DNA of 64,000 nucleotides from an uncultured Collinsella sp. (GTDB taxonomy: Bacteria; Actinomycetota; Coriobacteriia; Coriobacteriales; Coriobacteriaceae): the NCBI GenBank assembly GCA_959028445.1, contig CAUFRY010000004.1, positions 23,687 to 87,686 of the forward strand, read 5' to 3'. Below, piece by piece: positions 56,690 to 64,000 of the stretch (within the stretch, counting starts at the first letter, position 1; the number at the start of each line of letters is the position of its first letter). Both the position numbers and the translations under genes were made by a program. A model generated the notes under the pieces. That model had not been told where the DNA came from, searched no databases, and saw only the letters and a program-made list of their open reading frames with translations.

Positions 56690-58597
56690 ATGGAACAGAT
56701 TATCTTGAACATACTCGAGGCTCTGCGTCGCGGCGAGACCGTGGACGACAAAGCGCTCGTCAAACTGATACATGCCGAGGCGCGCCGTGAGGGTGCCGAC
56801 AAACGCGATTTGGCCAAGCGCCGTCTGCTGCCGTTCTACCAGCGGGTTAAACGTGAGGAGCCGGTTCGGTGGGCTGCGTGGAATGTCGATTCCGATCTGG
56901 AGCGTCAACTGCTGCAGGTCCTGCGTATGAAGCCTCGTCGCACGGCTTCGGGCGTGGCGACCATTACCGTCATCACCAAGCCCTGGCCATGCTCGGGCGA
57001 TTGCCTATTTTGCCCCAACGATCTGCGCATGCCCAAAAGCTATCTGCACGCCGAGCCGGCGTGCGCCCGTGCGGAGCAAAATTGCTTTGACCCGTATCTG
57101 CAGGTAAGCGCTCGTCTGACCGCGCTTTCGCAGATGGGGCATGCGACCGATAAGATTGAGCTCATTGTGCTCGGCGGTACCTGGAGCGACTATCCGCAAG
57201 GGTATCAGACGTGGTTTATGTCGGAGCTCTTCCGCGCGCTCAATGACGATGCCGTGGCTGGTGTGGCGGCTAACCCCATGTTGGCGCGTCCGGGCATCAG
57301 TCGTGCCGAGGCGGGGCGTCTGCTCGATGACGCTCCCGCCGATGCCCTGCCGCCTGTGGTAGCAGAGCGCCGTGAGCGCTATCAGGCCGCCGGCATTGCG
57401 ACAGACGAGGTCGAGCTTGCTGCCGGCGTTGCCGACGAGCAGGGGCGTGTGGATGCTGCCGTGGGCGGCTATAACCGTGCGGTGCGTCGTCTGTACGGTC
57501 CCGGTACGCCGTGGGACAAGGTCACTGAGTGGCAGACGGCAACGATGGAGGAGCTCGAGCGTCAGCAGCGCATCAACGAGACGGCGAAGCATCGCGTGGT
57601 GGGACTCGTTATCGAGACGCGCCCCGATGCCGTAACGCCGCAGGCGCTTACGCTCATCCGCCGCCTGGGCTGCACCAAGATCCAGATGGGCATCCAAAGC
57701 CTTGACCAGCACCTGCTCGATATCAACGAGCGTCGCATTTCGGTGGCGCAGATCGAGCGGGCGTTTTCGCTTGCGCGCCTGTTTGGCTTTAAGATCCATG
57801 CGCATTTTATGCTTAACCTGCTGGGCGCCACGCCGGAGGGGGATAAGCGCGACTACGAACGCTTTATGACCGAAGGGGCCTTTATGCCCGACGAGGTCAA
57901 GGTCTACCCGTGTGCGCTCATCGAGGGCTCGCGTCTGGTGGGCTGCTATGAGCGCGGCGAGTGGCGTCCCTATACCGAGGAAGAGCTGCTCGATGTGCTG
58001 GCCGACGACATCGTGGTGACGCCGGCGTTCTGCCGTATCAGTCGCATGATCCGCGACTTTAGTTCCGACGACATTATGGTGGGCAACAAGAAACCCAACC
58101 TGCGTCAGCTCGTTGAGAACCGTCTGGCTGCTCGGAGTGATGGTGCGACGGTGCGCGAGATTCGCTATCGCGAGATCAGTACGGCGGGTGCCGACTTGGA
58201 TGAGCTATCTCTTGATGAGGAAGTGGCGTACGAGACGCCAGTGACTTACGAGCGCTTTTTGCAGTGGGTGACGCCGCAGGGCAAGATCGCGGGCTTTTTG
58301 CGGTTGTCGCTGCCCGACCATTCGTTTGTTGCCGCGCATGCGGACGAGTTGCCGACGACGCCGGACGAGGCGATGATTCGCGAGGTGCACGTGTATGGCA
58401 TGGCGGCACGCGTGGGTGACCAGGGCCAGGCGGCGCAGCATCACGGGTTGGGGCGTTTGCTCGTAGAGCGTGCGTGCGAGATTGCCCGGGATGCCGGCTA
58501 TGCGCGCATCAACGTGATCAGCGCGATTGGTACGCGCGAGTACTATCGCCATCTTGGATTTTATGACCATGGCCTTTATCTGCAAAAGGAGCTCTAG
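56690..58597 (+). CDS. elp3: Elp3-family radical SAM / GNAT tRNA uridine-34 modification enzyme
   Basis: A 635-residue homologue of Elp3. The radical SAM cluster is PWPCSGDCLFCPND (CxxxCxxC), followed by DKIELIVLGGTWSDYP, GLVIETRPDAVT, IQMGIQSLDQHLLD and FKIHAHFMLNLLGA, all aligning with yeast Elp3 blocks. The C-terminal GNAT acetyltransferase has AQHHGLGRLLVERACEIAR and EYYRHLGFYDHGLYL. Elp3 uses acetyl-CoA and radical chemistry to make carboxymethyl-uridine at the tRNA wobble base. Residues about 190-290 are an insertion relative to yeast. The ATG at 56690 follows GGGGGG; an ATG three codons upstream is possible. The stop touches the next start. Confidence 0.92.
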   Translation: MEQIILNILEALRRGETVDDKALVKLIHAEARREGADKRDLAKRRLLPFYQRVKREEPVRWAAWNVDSDLERQLLQVLRMKPRRTASGVATITVITKPWPCSGDCLFCPNDLRMPKSYLHAEPACARAEQNCFDPYLQVSARLTALSQMGHATDKIELIVLGGTWSDYPQGYQTWFMSELFRALNDDAVAGVAANPMLARPGISRAEAGRLLDDAPADALPPVVAERRERYQAAGIATDEVELAAGVADEQGRVDAAVGGYNRAVRRLYGPGTPWDKVTEWQTATMEELERQQRINETAKHRVVGLVIETRPDAVTPQALTLIRRLGCTKIQMGIQSLDQHLLDINERRISVAQIERAFSLARLFGFKIHAHFMLNLLGATPEGDKRDYERFMTEGAFMPDEVKVYPCALIEGSRLVGCYERGEWRPYTEEELLDVLADDIVVTPAFCRISRMIRDFSSDDIMVGNKKPNLRQLVENRLAARSDGATVREIRYREISTAGADLDELSLDEEVAYETPVTYERFLQWVTPQGKIAGFLRLSLPDHSFVAAHADELPTTPDEAMIREVHVYGMAARVGDQGQAAQHHGLGRLLVERACEIARDAGYARINVISAIGTREYYRHLGFYDHGLYLQKEL

Positions 58598-59476
58598 ATG
58601 AACAAGCCGAGTGTTTCTGCCGGCGTCGTTGCCGGCGTTGCTCTGGGAGCCGCGGCGCTTGGTGCGGCCGCTGTCGCTGTTCGTGTTGCCTGTCTGCAGG
58701 TTGCGCGAACCTGCAATGGGTTGGCGCGTGTGAAGCGCGTGCACGACGAGGGCGGCGACGAAGTCCGCGTATTGGTGCAAGGCGGCGTCTACCAAAGCGC
58801 GAGTTACGTTGGCGAGCGTTGGGCTGAGCCCGTCTTTGCGTACTATCGTGCGTTTGACGACGTGTTTGAGGCCGAGGGTGCAATGCACGACGCTTATGGT
58901 CACGGCATCGACCGTATGCTCATGCTGGGTGGCGGCGGGTTTGCCTATCCCAAGTTTGCGCTGATGTCGCACGAGGGCTTGCGCATGGACGTTATCGAGT
59001 ATGACGGAGAGATTACGCGCCTGGCGCGCCGTTGGTTCTATCTGGACGAGCTGGAGCGCACGGTGGGCGACCGCTTGCGGGTGATTACTGCTGAGGCTCG
59101 CTCGTATCTGGGTGTGACGAGTGTGGGTCATCGTCGCTACGACGTGGTCGTGAGCGATTGCTTTGGCGGTGCCGAGCCCGTACGCGAGCTGGCGACCGTT
59201 GAGGCGTTGCGTCTAGTGCGGGGCAGCCTGAATGCCGGCGGCATCTACGTGGCCAATATCGTGAGCGCAAGCGAGGGGAGCGATGTGACGTTCCTGCGCG
59301 ATTGCGCTGCCACGGCACTCGAGGTATTCGCCCACGCCTGGGTGGTCCCATGTGGCGATGCGGAGTTCGGCGGCGAGGAAAACTACCTGCTCATCGCCAG
59401 CGACGGCAACTACGCCTTTGCCGAAGCCGTGCCCTTCGACACCGACTTCCTCGGCACCGTCCTTCACGACAAATAA
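58598..59476 (+). CDS. Spermidine-synthase-like SAM-binding protein with N-terminal membrane helix
   Basis: A 292-residue protein. Residues about 8-32 form a hydrophobic helix. The rest resembles the SpeE/fused spermidine-synthase fold: MLMLGGGGFAYPKF, MDVIEYDGEITRLARRWF, RLRVITAEARSYL and YDVVVSDCFGGAEP. It starts immediately after the elp3 stop (TAG then ATG), so translation is probably coupled. The substrate is not certain; many such proteins lack spermidine synthase activity. Its link to elp3 could mean a further tRNA or polyamine-related step, but that is inference. Confidence 0.78.
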   Translation: MNKPSVSAGVVAGVALGAAALGAAAVAVRVACLQVARTCNGLARVKRVHDEGGDEVRVLVQGGVYQSASYVGERWAEPVFAYYRAFDDVFEAEGAMHDAYGHGIDRMLMLGGGGFAYPKFALMSHEGLRMDVIEYDGEITRLARRWFYLDELERTVGDRLRVITAEARSYLGVTSVGHRRYDVVVSDCFGGAEPVRELATVEALRLVRGSLNAGGIYVANIVSASEGSDVTFLRDCAATALEVFAHAWVVPCGDAEFGGEENYLLIASDGNYAFAEAVPFDTDFLGTVLHDK

Positions 59477-59502
59477 GTCTCCTCGTCCCAAAAAGACTGG
59501 TC

Positions 59503-61947
59503 TTAGGCGTGGTCGCGCCAGCCGAGAACGCGCTGCTTCATGCCTTCGATGTCGAGCACGCCTTCGGCAAAGCCCTTGCGCACGAGCTCTTCGGGAACAA
59601 ACTCGTCGTAGCGGTCAAAGTAAGGCACCTCGCCGGGATAGACGAGGTCGATGGGGTCGAAGTCTTTCTCGGCTTCGGCGGCGAGCACTTCAAAGAACGT
59701 CTCCTCGTCGGCCTTCATCTTAAACTGCATAAAGTACGGGCGTGACGGGTCGAGTCCGCGAAGGCCCAGCTCCGCGGCACATTTAATCTTGAGCATGCGC
59801 TCGAGCGCCAAAAAGGCGTAGCTTCCCAACCAGGGGAAGAGCACCCAGGTGTCGCCGCCCAGGTTAATGAGCGGCTTGGTTCCCGCGCCCGAAATCTCGG
59901 CGGTATGACGAGCCTGCGCAAGGCGGGCCCGTGCGTTACCCATAAGGTACGGATATGCTGCGTGCTCGTTGAGCGCCTTGCGCATGCGCTCGAGTACGTG
60001 TGTATTGATATCACCGGGGCAGTCGCCAAAGTAGGCCGGCACCCGGCCCTTGACCTGCGTGGCAAAGACGGTGTGGCGCTTCCAGTCCACTTCCTCGACA
60101 ATCCAGCAGTGTCCGGCGATGGCGATGCGCTCACCGGGCGGTGGCGGATTGACGATCGTGCCCAACTCGGCCGACTCACTGCGAACGGTGAACTCCTCGT
60201 TTTCCTGGAACACAGCGTAGAACTTAAAGTTGTTAATGATGCGCTCGCCCGCGAGGCCCACGATGAGCCCGCCGCCCTCGGTGACTTGGATATGGTCGAT
60301 CTTAATGAGGTGACGCAGCAACACGCGATAGTCATCGGCCGAGATGCGATGAAAATAGCTGAGTGTGAGCACGCGCTGGGCAAGCTCTGCCGGCGTGAGT
60401 TCGCCGGTGCTGGCAAGCGTCGACATAGTCTGGTGGTAGAGCAGGCTGTAGGGGAGTCGATCGAGTTCGGGTGGCTCGACCCACTTTTCCTCGCGATAGA
60501 GTTGTACGAGCGCGATGCCCTGCAGGAGCTTCCACGGAATGGTCTCGGGCATCATCGTGCGCGGCTCGGGTTCTTCCTCGCGCATGACAAACCACATCTC
60601 GGGCGGAAGATCGCGGCGCCCCGTGCGGCCCATTCGCTGCAAAAAGGAGCTGACGGTAAACGGTGCATCGATCTGAAACGCACGCTCCAGACGGCCGATA
60701 TCGATACCGAGCTCCAGTGTAGATGTGGTGACGGTTGTCTGTGCCTGCTCCTCATCGCGCATGAGCTCTTCTGCCGTCTCGCGCAGCGATGCTGAAAGAT
60801 TGCCGTGGTGGATGAGAAAGCGGTCGGGCTCGTGCCGGCTCTCGCAGTAGCTGCGCAGCATGGAGCACACGGCCTCTGCCTCCTCGCGCGAGTTGGCAAA
60901 GACCAGGCACTTGCGGCCGCGTGTGTGCTCAAAGATATAGCCCATGCCGGGGTCGGCGTTGTCTGGCGCCGTGTCGGTGGGGTTGAGTAATGCCTGTTCG
61001 GGTGCTCGGGGGATGTCGACTTCGCCCTCGGGGGCCGACGAAGTGCGGCGATCCCTGGAGGTAGCCTTGTCCCGTGCCCGCTCACGACGTTGACGGCGCT
61101 CCTCTTGTGTGAGCTGTCCGCTGTGACGCATGTCTTGGGCGCCGGCGGGCAGTGCCGCGGGTGCCGCTGCCTCAATGCGCTCGCACGCAAGCACTTCGGC
61201 CTCTTGAGGACCCGTGCTCTCGAATCCTCGTTGTTGCGCCTGGGGACCCGAGTTGTAGAAGTGCTCCATGGAGATGCGCCACACGCGGCGCGGCTCTTCA
61301 AAGCGTGGGATAACGCAGTCGCGCCCCGTTCCCTGTGAGAGAAAGGCACCCGTGCGCTCGGGGTCGCCGATGGTGGCCGAAAGGCCAATGCGTCGAGGTT
61401 GCACGCCGGCCATGCGCGAGAGTCGCTCGATAAGGCAGAGCGTCTGCCCGCCACGGTCGCCGCGCATGAGCGAGTGGACCTCATCGATGACCACATAGCG
61501 CAGGTCGCAAAACATGCGCGGGATCGCCATGTGCTTGTGGATTAAGAGCGCCTCGAGTGACTCGGGCGTAATCTGCAAGATGCCGTTCGGTTTTTTGATG
61601 AGCTTAGCCTTGTGCGACTGCGAGACATCGCCATGCCAGTGCCAGACAGGGATATCGGCCTCTTCGCACAGGTCATTGAGACGGACGAACTGATCATTGA
61701 TGAGTGCCTTGAGGGGGCCAATGTAGAGGGCACCAACGCTTGCGGGCGGGTTCTCCCAAAACTCGGTCAGGATGGGAAAGAAGGCCGCTTCGGTTTTGCC
61801 GGAAGCTGTGGATGCCGTTAGGAGCACATTGTCTTGTGTGTTAAAGATGGCGTCTGCCGCCGCAACCTGGATAGAGCGCAGGCTCTCCCAATCGTGGGAG
61901 TAGATGAAGTCTTGGATAAACGGGGCGTAGCGGTCAAAGGCGTTCAC
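59503..61947 (-). CDS. Lhr-like DEAD/DEAH helicase (BrxHI-like)
   Basis: An 814-residue superfamily-2 helicase with motifs TASTASGKTEAAF (I), VVIDEVHSLMRG (II), GLSATIGD (III), TTSTLELGIDIG (V) and QRMGRTGRRD (VI). Residues about 245-335 are a low-complexity insertion. It is part of a leftward gene set: TerB-C protein, BrxD-like ATPase, helicase. Lhr-like helicases occur with BrxD in type 2 BREX and with TerB proteins in Ter-type gene sets. GTG at 61945-61947 follows GAGGAGG. The gap to the ATPase gene contains a 35-nt palindrome. Confidence 0.85.
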   Translation of the reverse strand: MNAFDRYAPFIQDFIYSHDWESLRSIQVAAADAIFNTQDNVLLTASTASGKTEAAFFPILTEFWENPPASVGALYIGPLKALINDQFVRLNDLCEEADIPVWHWHGDVSQSHKAKLIKKPNGILQITPESLEALLIHKHMAIPRMFCDLRYVVIDEVHSLMRGDRGGQTLCLIERLSRMAGVQPRRIGLSATIGDPERTGAFLSQGTGRDCVIPRFEEPRRVWRISMEHFYNSGPQAQQRGFESTGPQEAEVLACERIEAAAPAALPAGAQDMRHSGQLTQEERRQRRERARDKATSRDRRTSSAPEGEVDIPRAPEQALLNPTDTAPDNADPGMGYIFEHTRGRKCLVFANSREEAEAVCSMLRSYCESRHEPDRFLIHHGNLSASLRETAEELMRDEEQAQTTVTTSTLELGIDIGRLERAFQIDAPFTVSSFLQRMGRTGRRDLPPEMWFVMREEEPEPRTMMPETIPWKLLQGIALVQLYREEKWVEPPELDRLPYSLLYHQTMSTLASTGELTPAELAQRVLTLSYFHRISADDYRVLLRHLIKIDHIQVTEGGGLIVGLAGERIINNFKFYAVFQENEEFTVRSESAELGTIVNPPPPGERIAIAGHCWIVEEVDWKRHTVFATQVKGRVPAYFGDCPGDINTHVLERMRKALNEHAAYPYLMGNARARLAQARHTAEISGAGTKPLINLGGDTWVLFPWLGSYAFLALERMLKIKCAAELGLRGLDPSRPYFMQFKMKADEETFFEVLAAEAEKDFDPIDLVYPGEVPYFDRYDEFVPEELVRKGFAEGVLDIEGMKQRVLGWRDHA

Positions 61948-62029
61948 GGGGCCTCCTCTCAAAAACGAATCTCTCAACGCGGCTGGCAACGGCTTGCTGC
62001 ATTACAGTCTCAACGTTCGCCCAGATAAA

Positions 62030-62064
62030 ACCTGCCAAAATAAACCTGTCCCTTTTTGGCAGGT
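62030..62064. repeat. 35-nt GGGACAGGTT palindrome, copy B
   Basis: The exact reverse complement of the unit at 14248-14282. It ends on the first base of the ATPase stop codon (minus strand) and lies between the ATPase and helicase genes. Confidence 0.85.
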
Positions 62065-63368
62065 TAGATGGTGAATTCGGCGAAGTTACGGTCGCCGCCT
62101 GCGGTGCCGGTGTCGCCTGTTGCTGCTGCCGGCACCAGCGCGTCGCCGCCGACGCTTTGCAGCAGCTCGGCTACGTTGGCGTCGGGGTTCTGGCATAGGA
62201 TGTCGAGCAGCTCGATAAAGTCGCGAATGACTTCACGCGGCGTCAGATGTGTGTCGGCTCCCACACGACCGAACTCGATCTTGAGGAAGTCCACCAAGTC
62301 GTTCTCGGTAAGCGTGGGCGTCCAGCCAAAGTAGCCGGCGTGAATTTGCATGAGTTTTTCGATCAGCACCAGCAGCTCCTCGTAGGTGAGTGGCTGCAGA
62401 CGGATGATGGGCGCGAGCATGTCCTTAAGGTCCTCGCGTGCAAAGCGGCCTTGAGCGAGTCGGCTGCGCAGGGCCTCGTAGGAGAACACGCCGCGGCGGC
62501 GGTCTTCGATGGAGGTTGGCGTGCCGCCCATGATCATGCCCAGGTACTGCGCCTTGCCCTGGAGTGTGTCGTTGTACATGGTCAGGATCTTCTCGTAGTT
62601 GTACTGGCGCGTGATCGCGTTGGGAATCTTATACAGATTCACGAGCTCGTCGATGAGCACCAACATACCCTTGTAGCCGCTGCAGACCAAAAAACGCGCG
62701 ATGAGCTTAACGTAGTCGTACCAGTCGTCATCGCTGATGATGGTCGAGGAGCCCAGCTCGGCGCGAGCCTCGCTCTTGGTACGGTATTCGCCGCGGATCC
62801 ATTTGGTCACGCGGCTCATGGCCTCTTCGTCGCCCTCGGATACGGCCGTGCGATAGCGGCGGAGCATGCGGGTGAAGTCGAAGCCGTGGACCATTTCCTC
62901 GAGCGGGGCCAGTTGGGCATTGACGACCGACTCGTCGACGTCGGCGTACGAGGCGACCCAGCGATCAAGAATAAGGTTGAGCGCACCGCCCTCGGGGCGC
63001 GTCTTGGTCGATATATTGCGTATGAGCTCGCGGTAGGTGGCAAGGCCCTGCCCCTGCCCGCCCTGCAGACGGCGCTCGGGGGATAAGTCTGCATCGGCGA
63101 CGACGAATCCCTCACCCATGGCGTGCGTGCGGATGGTCTGGAGCAAAAAGCTCTTGCCGGCGCCGTAACGACCGACCAGAAAGCGGAAGCTCGCACCACC
63201 GTCGGCGATGAGACTCAGATCGGTGAGCAGGGCGCGGATCTCGACCTCGCGCCCTACGGTAATGTAGGGAAGGCCGATGCGCGGGACCACGCCGCCCTTG
63301 AGCGAGTTGAGAATGACGGCAGCGACGCGCTTGGGCACGCGGGGTGCTGCGGATGCGGTATCACTCAT
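62064..63368 (-). CDS. BrxD-like ATP-binding protein (DUF2791)
   Basis: A 434-residue AAA-like ATPase of the DUF2791/BrxD group. The Walker A motif is LVGRYGAGKSFLLQ near residue 70, Walker B is GMLVLIDELVNL near 240, and GRFAREDLKDMLAPI and LTYEELLVLIEKL are typical later blocks. In BREX type 2, BrxD occurs with the Lhr-like helicase BrxHI; here the same pair occurs with a TerB-C protein upstream. Its start overlaps the upstream gene by eight bases, so the two are translationally coupled. Confidence 0.88.
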   Translation of the reverse strand: MSDTASAAPRVPKRVAAVILNSLKGGVVPRIGLPYITVGREVEIRALLTDLSLIADGGASFRFLVGRYGAGKSFLLQTIRTHAMGEGFVVADADLSPERRLQGGQGQGLATYRELIRNISTKTRPEGGALNLILDRWVASYADVDESVVNAQLAPLEEMVHGFDFTRMLRRYRTAVSEGDEEAMSRVTKWIRGEYRTKSEARAELGSSTIISDDDWYDYVKLIARFLVCSGYKGMLVLIDELVNLYKIPNAITRQYNYEKILTMYNDTLQGKAQYLGMIMGGTPTSIEDRRRGVFSYEALRSRLAQGRFAREDLKDMLAPIIRLQPLTYEELLVLIEKLMQIHAGYFGWTPTLTENDLVDFLKIEFGRVGADTHLTPREVIRDFIELLDILCQNPDANVAELLQSVGGDALVPAAATGDTGTAGGDRNFAEFTI

Positions 63369-64000
63369 GGTCTAGGTATCCTCTCACGTCTGCTTCGTAG
63401 TCCTCAATAATCTGCGGCCCTGCCGCGCTAAATTCAATTACGGTGTCGCCCACCAGGTCAAAGAGCGCCTCGTTGATGGTATCGACGAGCATGTCCTCGC
63501 TCTGTCCCGAGTGCGCCACTGCCGATGTCGCTTGCGCTGCGTTTTGCTCGAGCAGTGCGCGAAGGAAGGCATCTGCGGCGGGCGCGAGTTCGTTTGTGGC
63601 GTCAGCGGGCGCAGCAGCTGCGAACGCGGGCGTCGGCGCGAGAAGCGGTGCCACGACACCAAACTGTTCGGTGGATATGGTCGGCTCGTCGGTCAAGTCC
63701 TGCCGAATGGGTGCCACGACCGGTTCGACAATCGCGTCGGTTACGGGCTCGGCTTCCGGTTGCCCTGAGTCCGCTGCCTCGGCTTCTGCGGATGCGTCGT
63801 CCTCGCGTTCCTCATCGATCAAAAGCGCTTCGCGCGTTTGCGCGGCGGCGCTCCGAATGTGCCCCAGCTGGCTCAAATCGATATCGATCTTGATGGGCTG
63901 GTGTGCGGCGTCCCACGAAAGCCATGCCATGATCTCGTCATCGATGATCTTGGCCAGATATTTGGGGACCTTCTCCTCCTTCAGGGGGTGGGTGGGGTCT
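63361..64000 (-). CDS. TerB-C-domain protein, 3' part (continues beyond window)
   Basis: The frame is open to the window edge; only the C-terminal 212 residues are seen. The last part (KIDIDLSQLGHIRSAAAQTR, then EDMLVDTINEALFDLVGDTV and IEDYEADVRGYL) fits the TerB-C domain that ends many TerB-N/TerB-C proteins. Between them is an acidic, Ala/Pro-rich linker. The upstream part visible (KYLAKIIDDEIMAWLSW) continues the domain. In Ter-type systems such proteins occur beside a DUF2791 ATPase and helicase, as here. Confidence 0.75.
   Translation of the reverse strand, partial: DPTHPLKEEKVPKYLAKIIDDEIMAWLSWDAAHQPIKIDIDLSQLGHIRSAAAQTREALLIDEEREDDASAEAEAADSGQPEAEPVTDAIVEPVVAPIRQDLTDEPTISTEQFGVVAPLLAPTPAFAAAAPADATNELAPAADAFLRALLEQNAAQATSAVAHSGQSEDMLVDTINEALFDLVGDTVIEFSAAGPQIIEDYEADVRGYLDHE

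Noticed and set aside
59503..64000. A complete BREX system
   Set aside because: No methylase (PglX), PglZ phosphatase or BrxA/B/C-type genes are seen; only BrxD-like and BrxHI-like genes with a TerB-C protein.
1..64000. tRNA or rRNA genes
   Set aside because: No cloverleaf with a GTTCRA-type T arm and CCA-ready acceptor stem, and no rRNA-like block, was found by eye; a tRNAscan search was not possible.

Overview
The window is dense, high-GC bacterial DNA with short intergenic gaps and strong AGGAG-type ribosome binding sites. Gene content (bile salt hydrolase, NCS2 purine permease, PdxS/PdxT with a MocR-type regulator, reverse rubrerythrin, several diguanylate cyclase/phosphodiesterase proteins, LAATG-tailed surface proteins) points to an anaerobic gut actinobacterium of the Coriobacteriia, most like Collinsella. 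The genus is an inference from gene content, not a database result. No rRNA, tRNA or CRISPR array was seen.

Layout. 1-3.4 kb: AT-richer accessory stretch with the 3' part of a serine recombinase, a lipoprotein, a DUF4230 protein and an unknown protein. 3.5-6.4 kb: TrmL, a COG0523 GTPase, an ArsC-fold protein and a flavodoxin-like reductase. 6.5-12 kb: two cyclic-di-GMP proteins and a patatin. 12.2-14.2 kb: TPP-riboswitch-controlled thiM, a thiamine-binding protein and thiE. 14.3-18.4 kb: HAD phosphatase, LysR regulator, MetE-like methyltransferase and a 5'-truncated uracil permease. 18.5-24.6 kb: esterase, two tandemly duplicated surface proteins, purine permease. 24.8-34.7 kb: two peptide deformylase homologues (one lacking the catalytic Glu), bile salt hydrolase, Kup, EamA/LysR pair, an HTH-aminotransferase fusion, MFS exporter. 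34.9-42.2 kb: an RGG-rich protein, an IS110-type element inserted in a palindromic repeat, pdxST/pdxR, and a nuclease-like gene bracketed by two copies of a 121-bp repeat. 42.3-50 kb: rubrerythrin, ADH/ALDH operon, a type-I-toxin-like peptide, HIRAN protein, phosphoesterase, YdjC deacetylase, DUF2130 protein. 50-59.5 kb: Ski2-like helicase, TrmB, a Trm9-like methyltransferase, an HTH/DUF4097 pair and a bacterial Elp3 coupled to a spermidine-synthase-like protein. 59.5-64 kb: Lhr-like helicase, BrxD-like ATPase and TerB-C protein, cut by the window end.

Themes. (1) tRNA modification is over-represented (TrmL, TrmB, Elp3, Trm9-like), and the Elp3/Trm9-like pair could be a bacterial counterpart of the eukaryotic cm5U/mcm5U wobble pathway. 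(2) The right edge carries a TerB-C / BrxD-like / BrxHI-like module resembling part of BREX or Ter-type defence loci. (3) Many intergenic gaps hold palindromes whose loop contains GGGACAG; one family is repeated at 4.1, 47.3 and 48.1 kb, another exactly at 14.2 and 62.0 kb. (4) The HTH-aminotransferase gene has a second strong start that would release the enzyme alone, next to repeated TTGAAC boxes.
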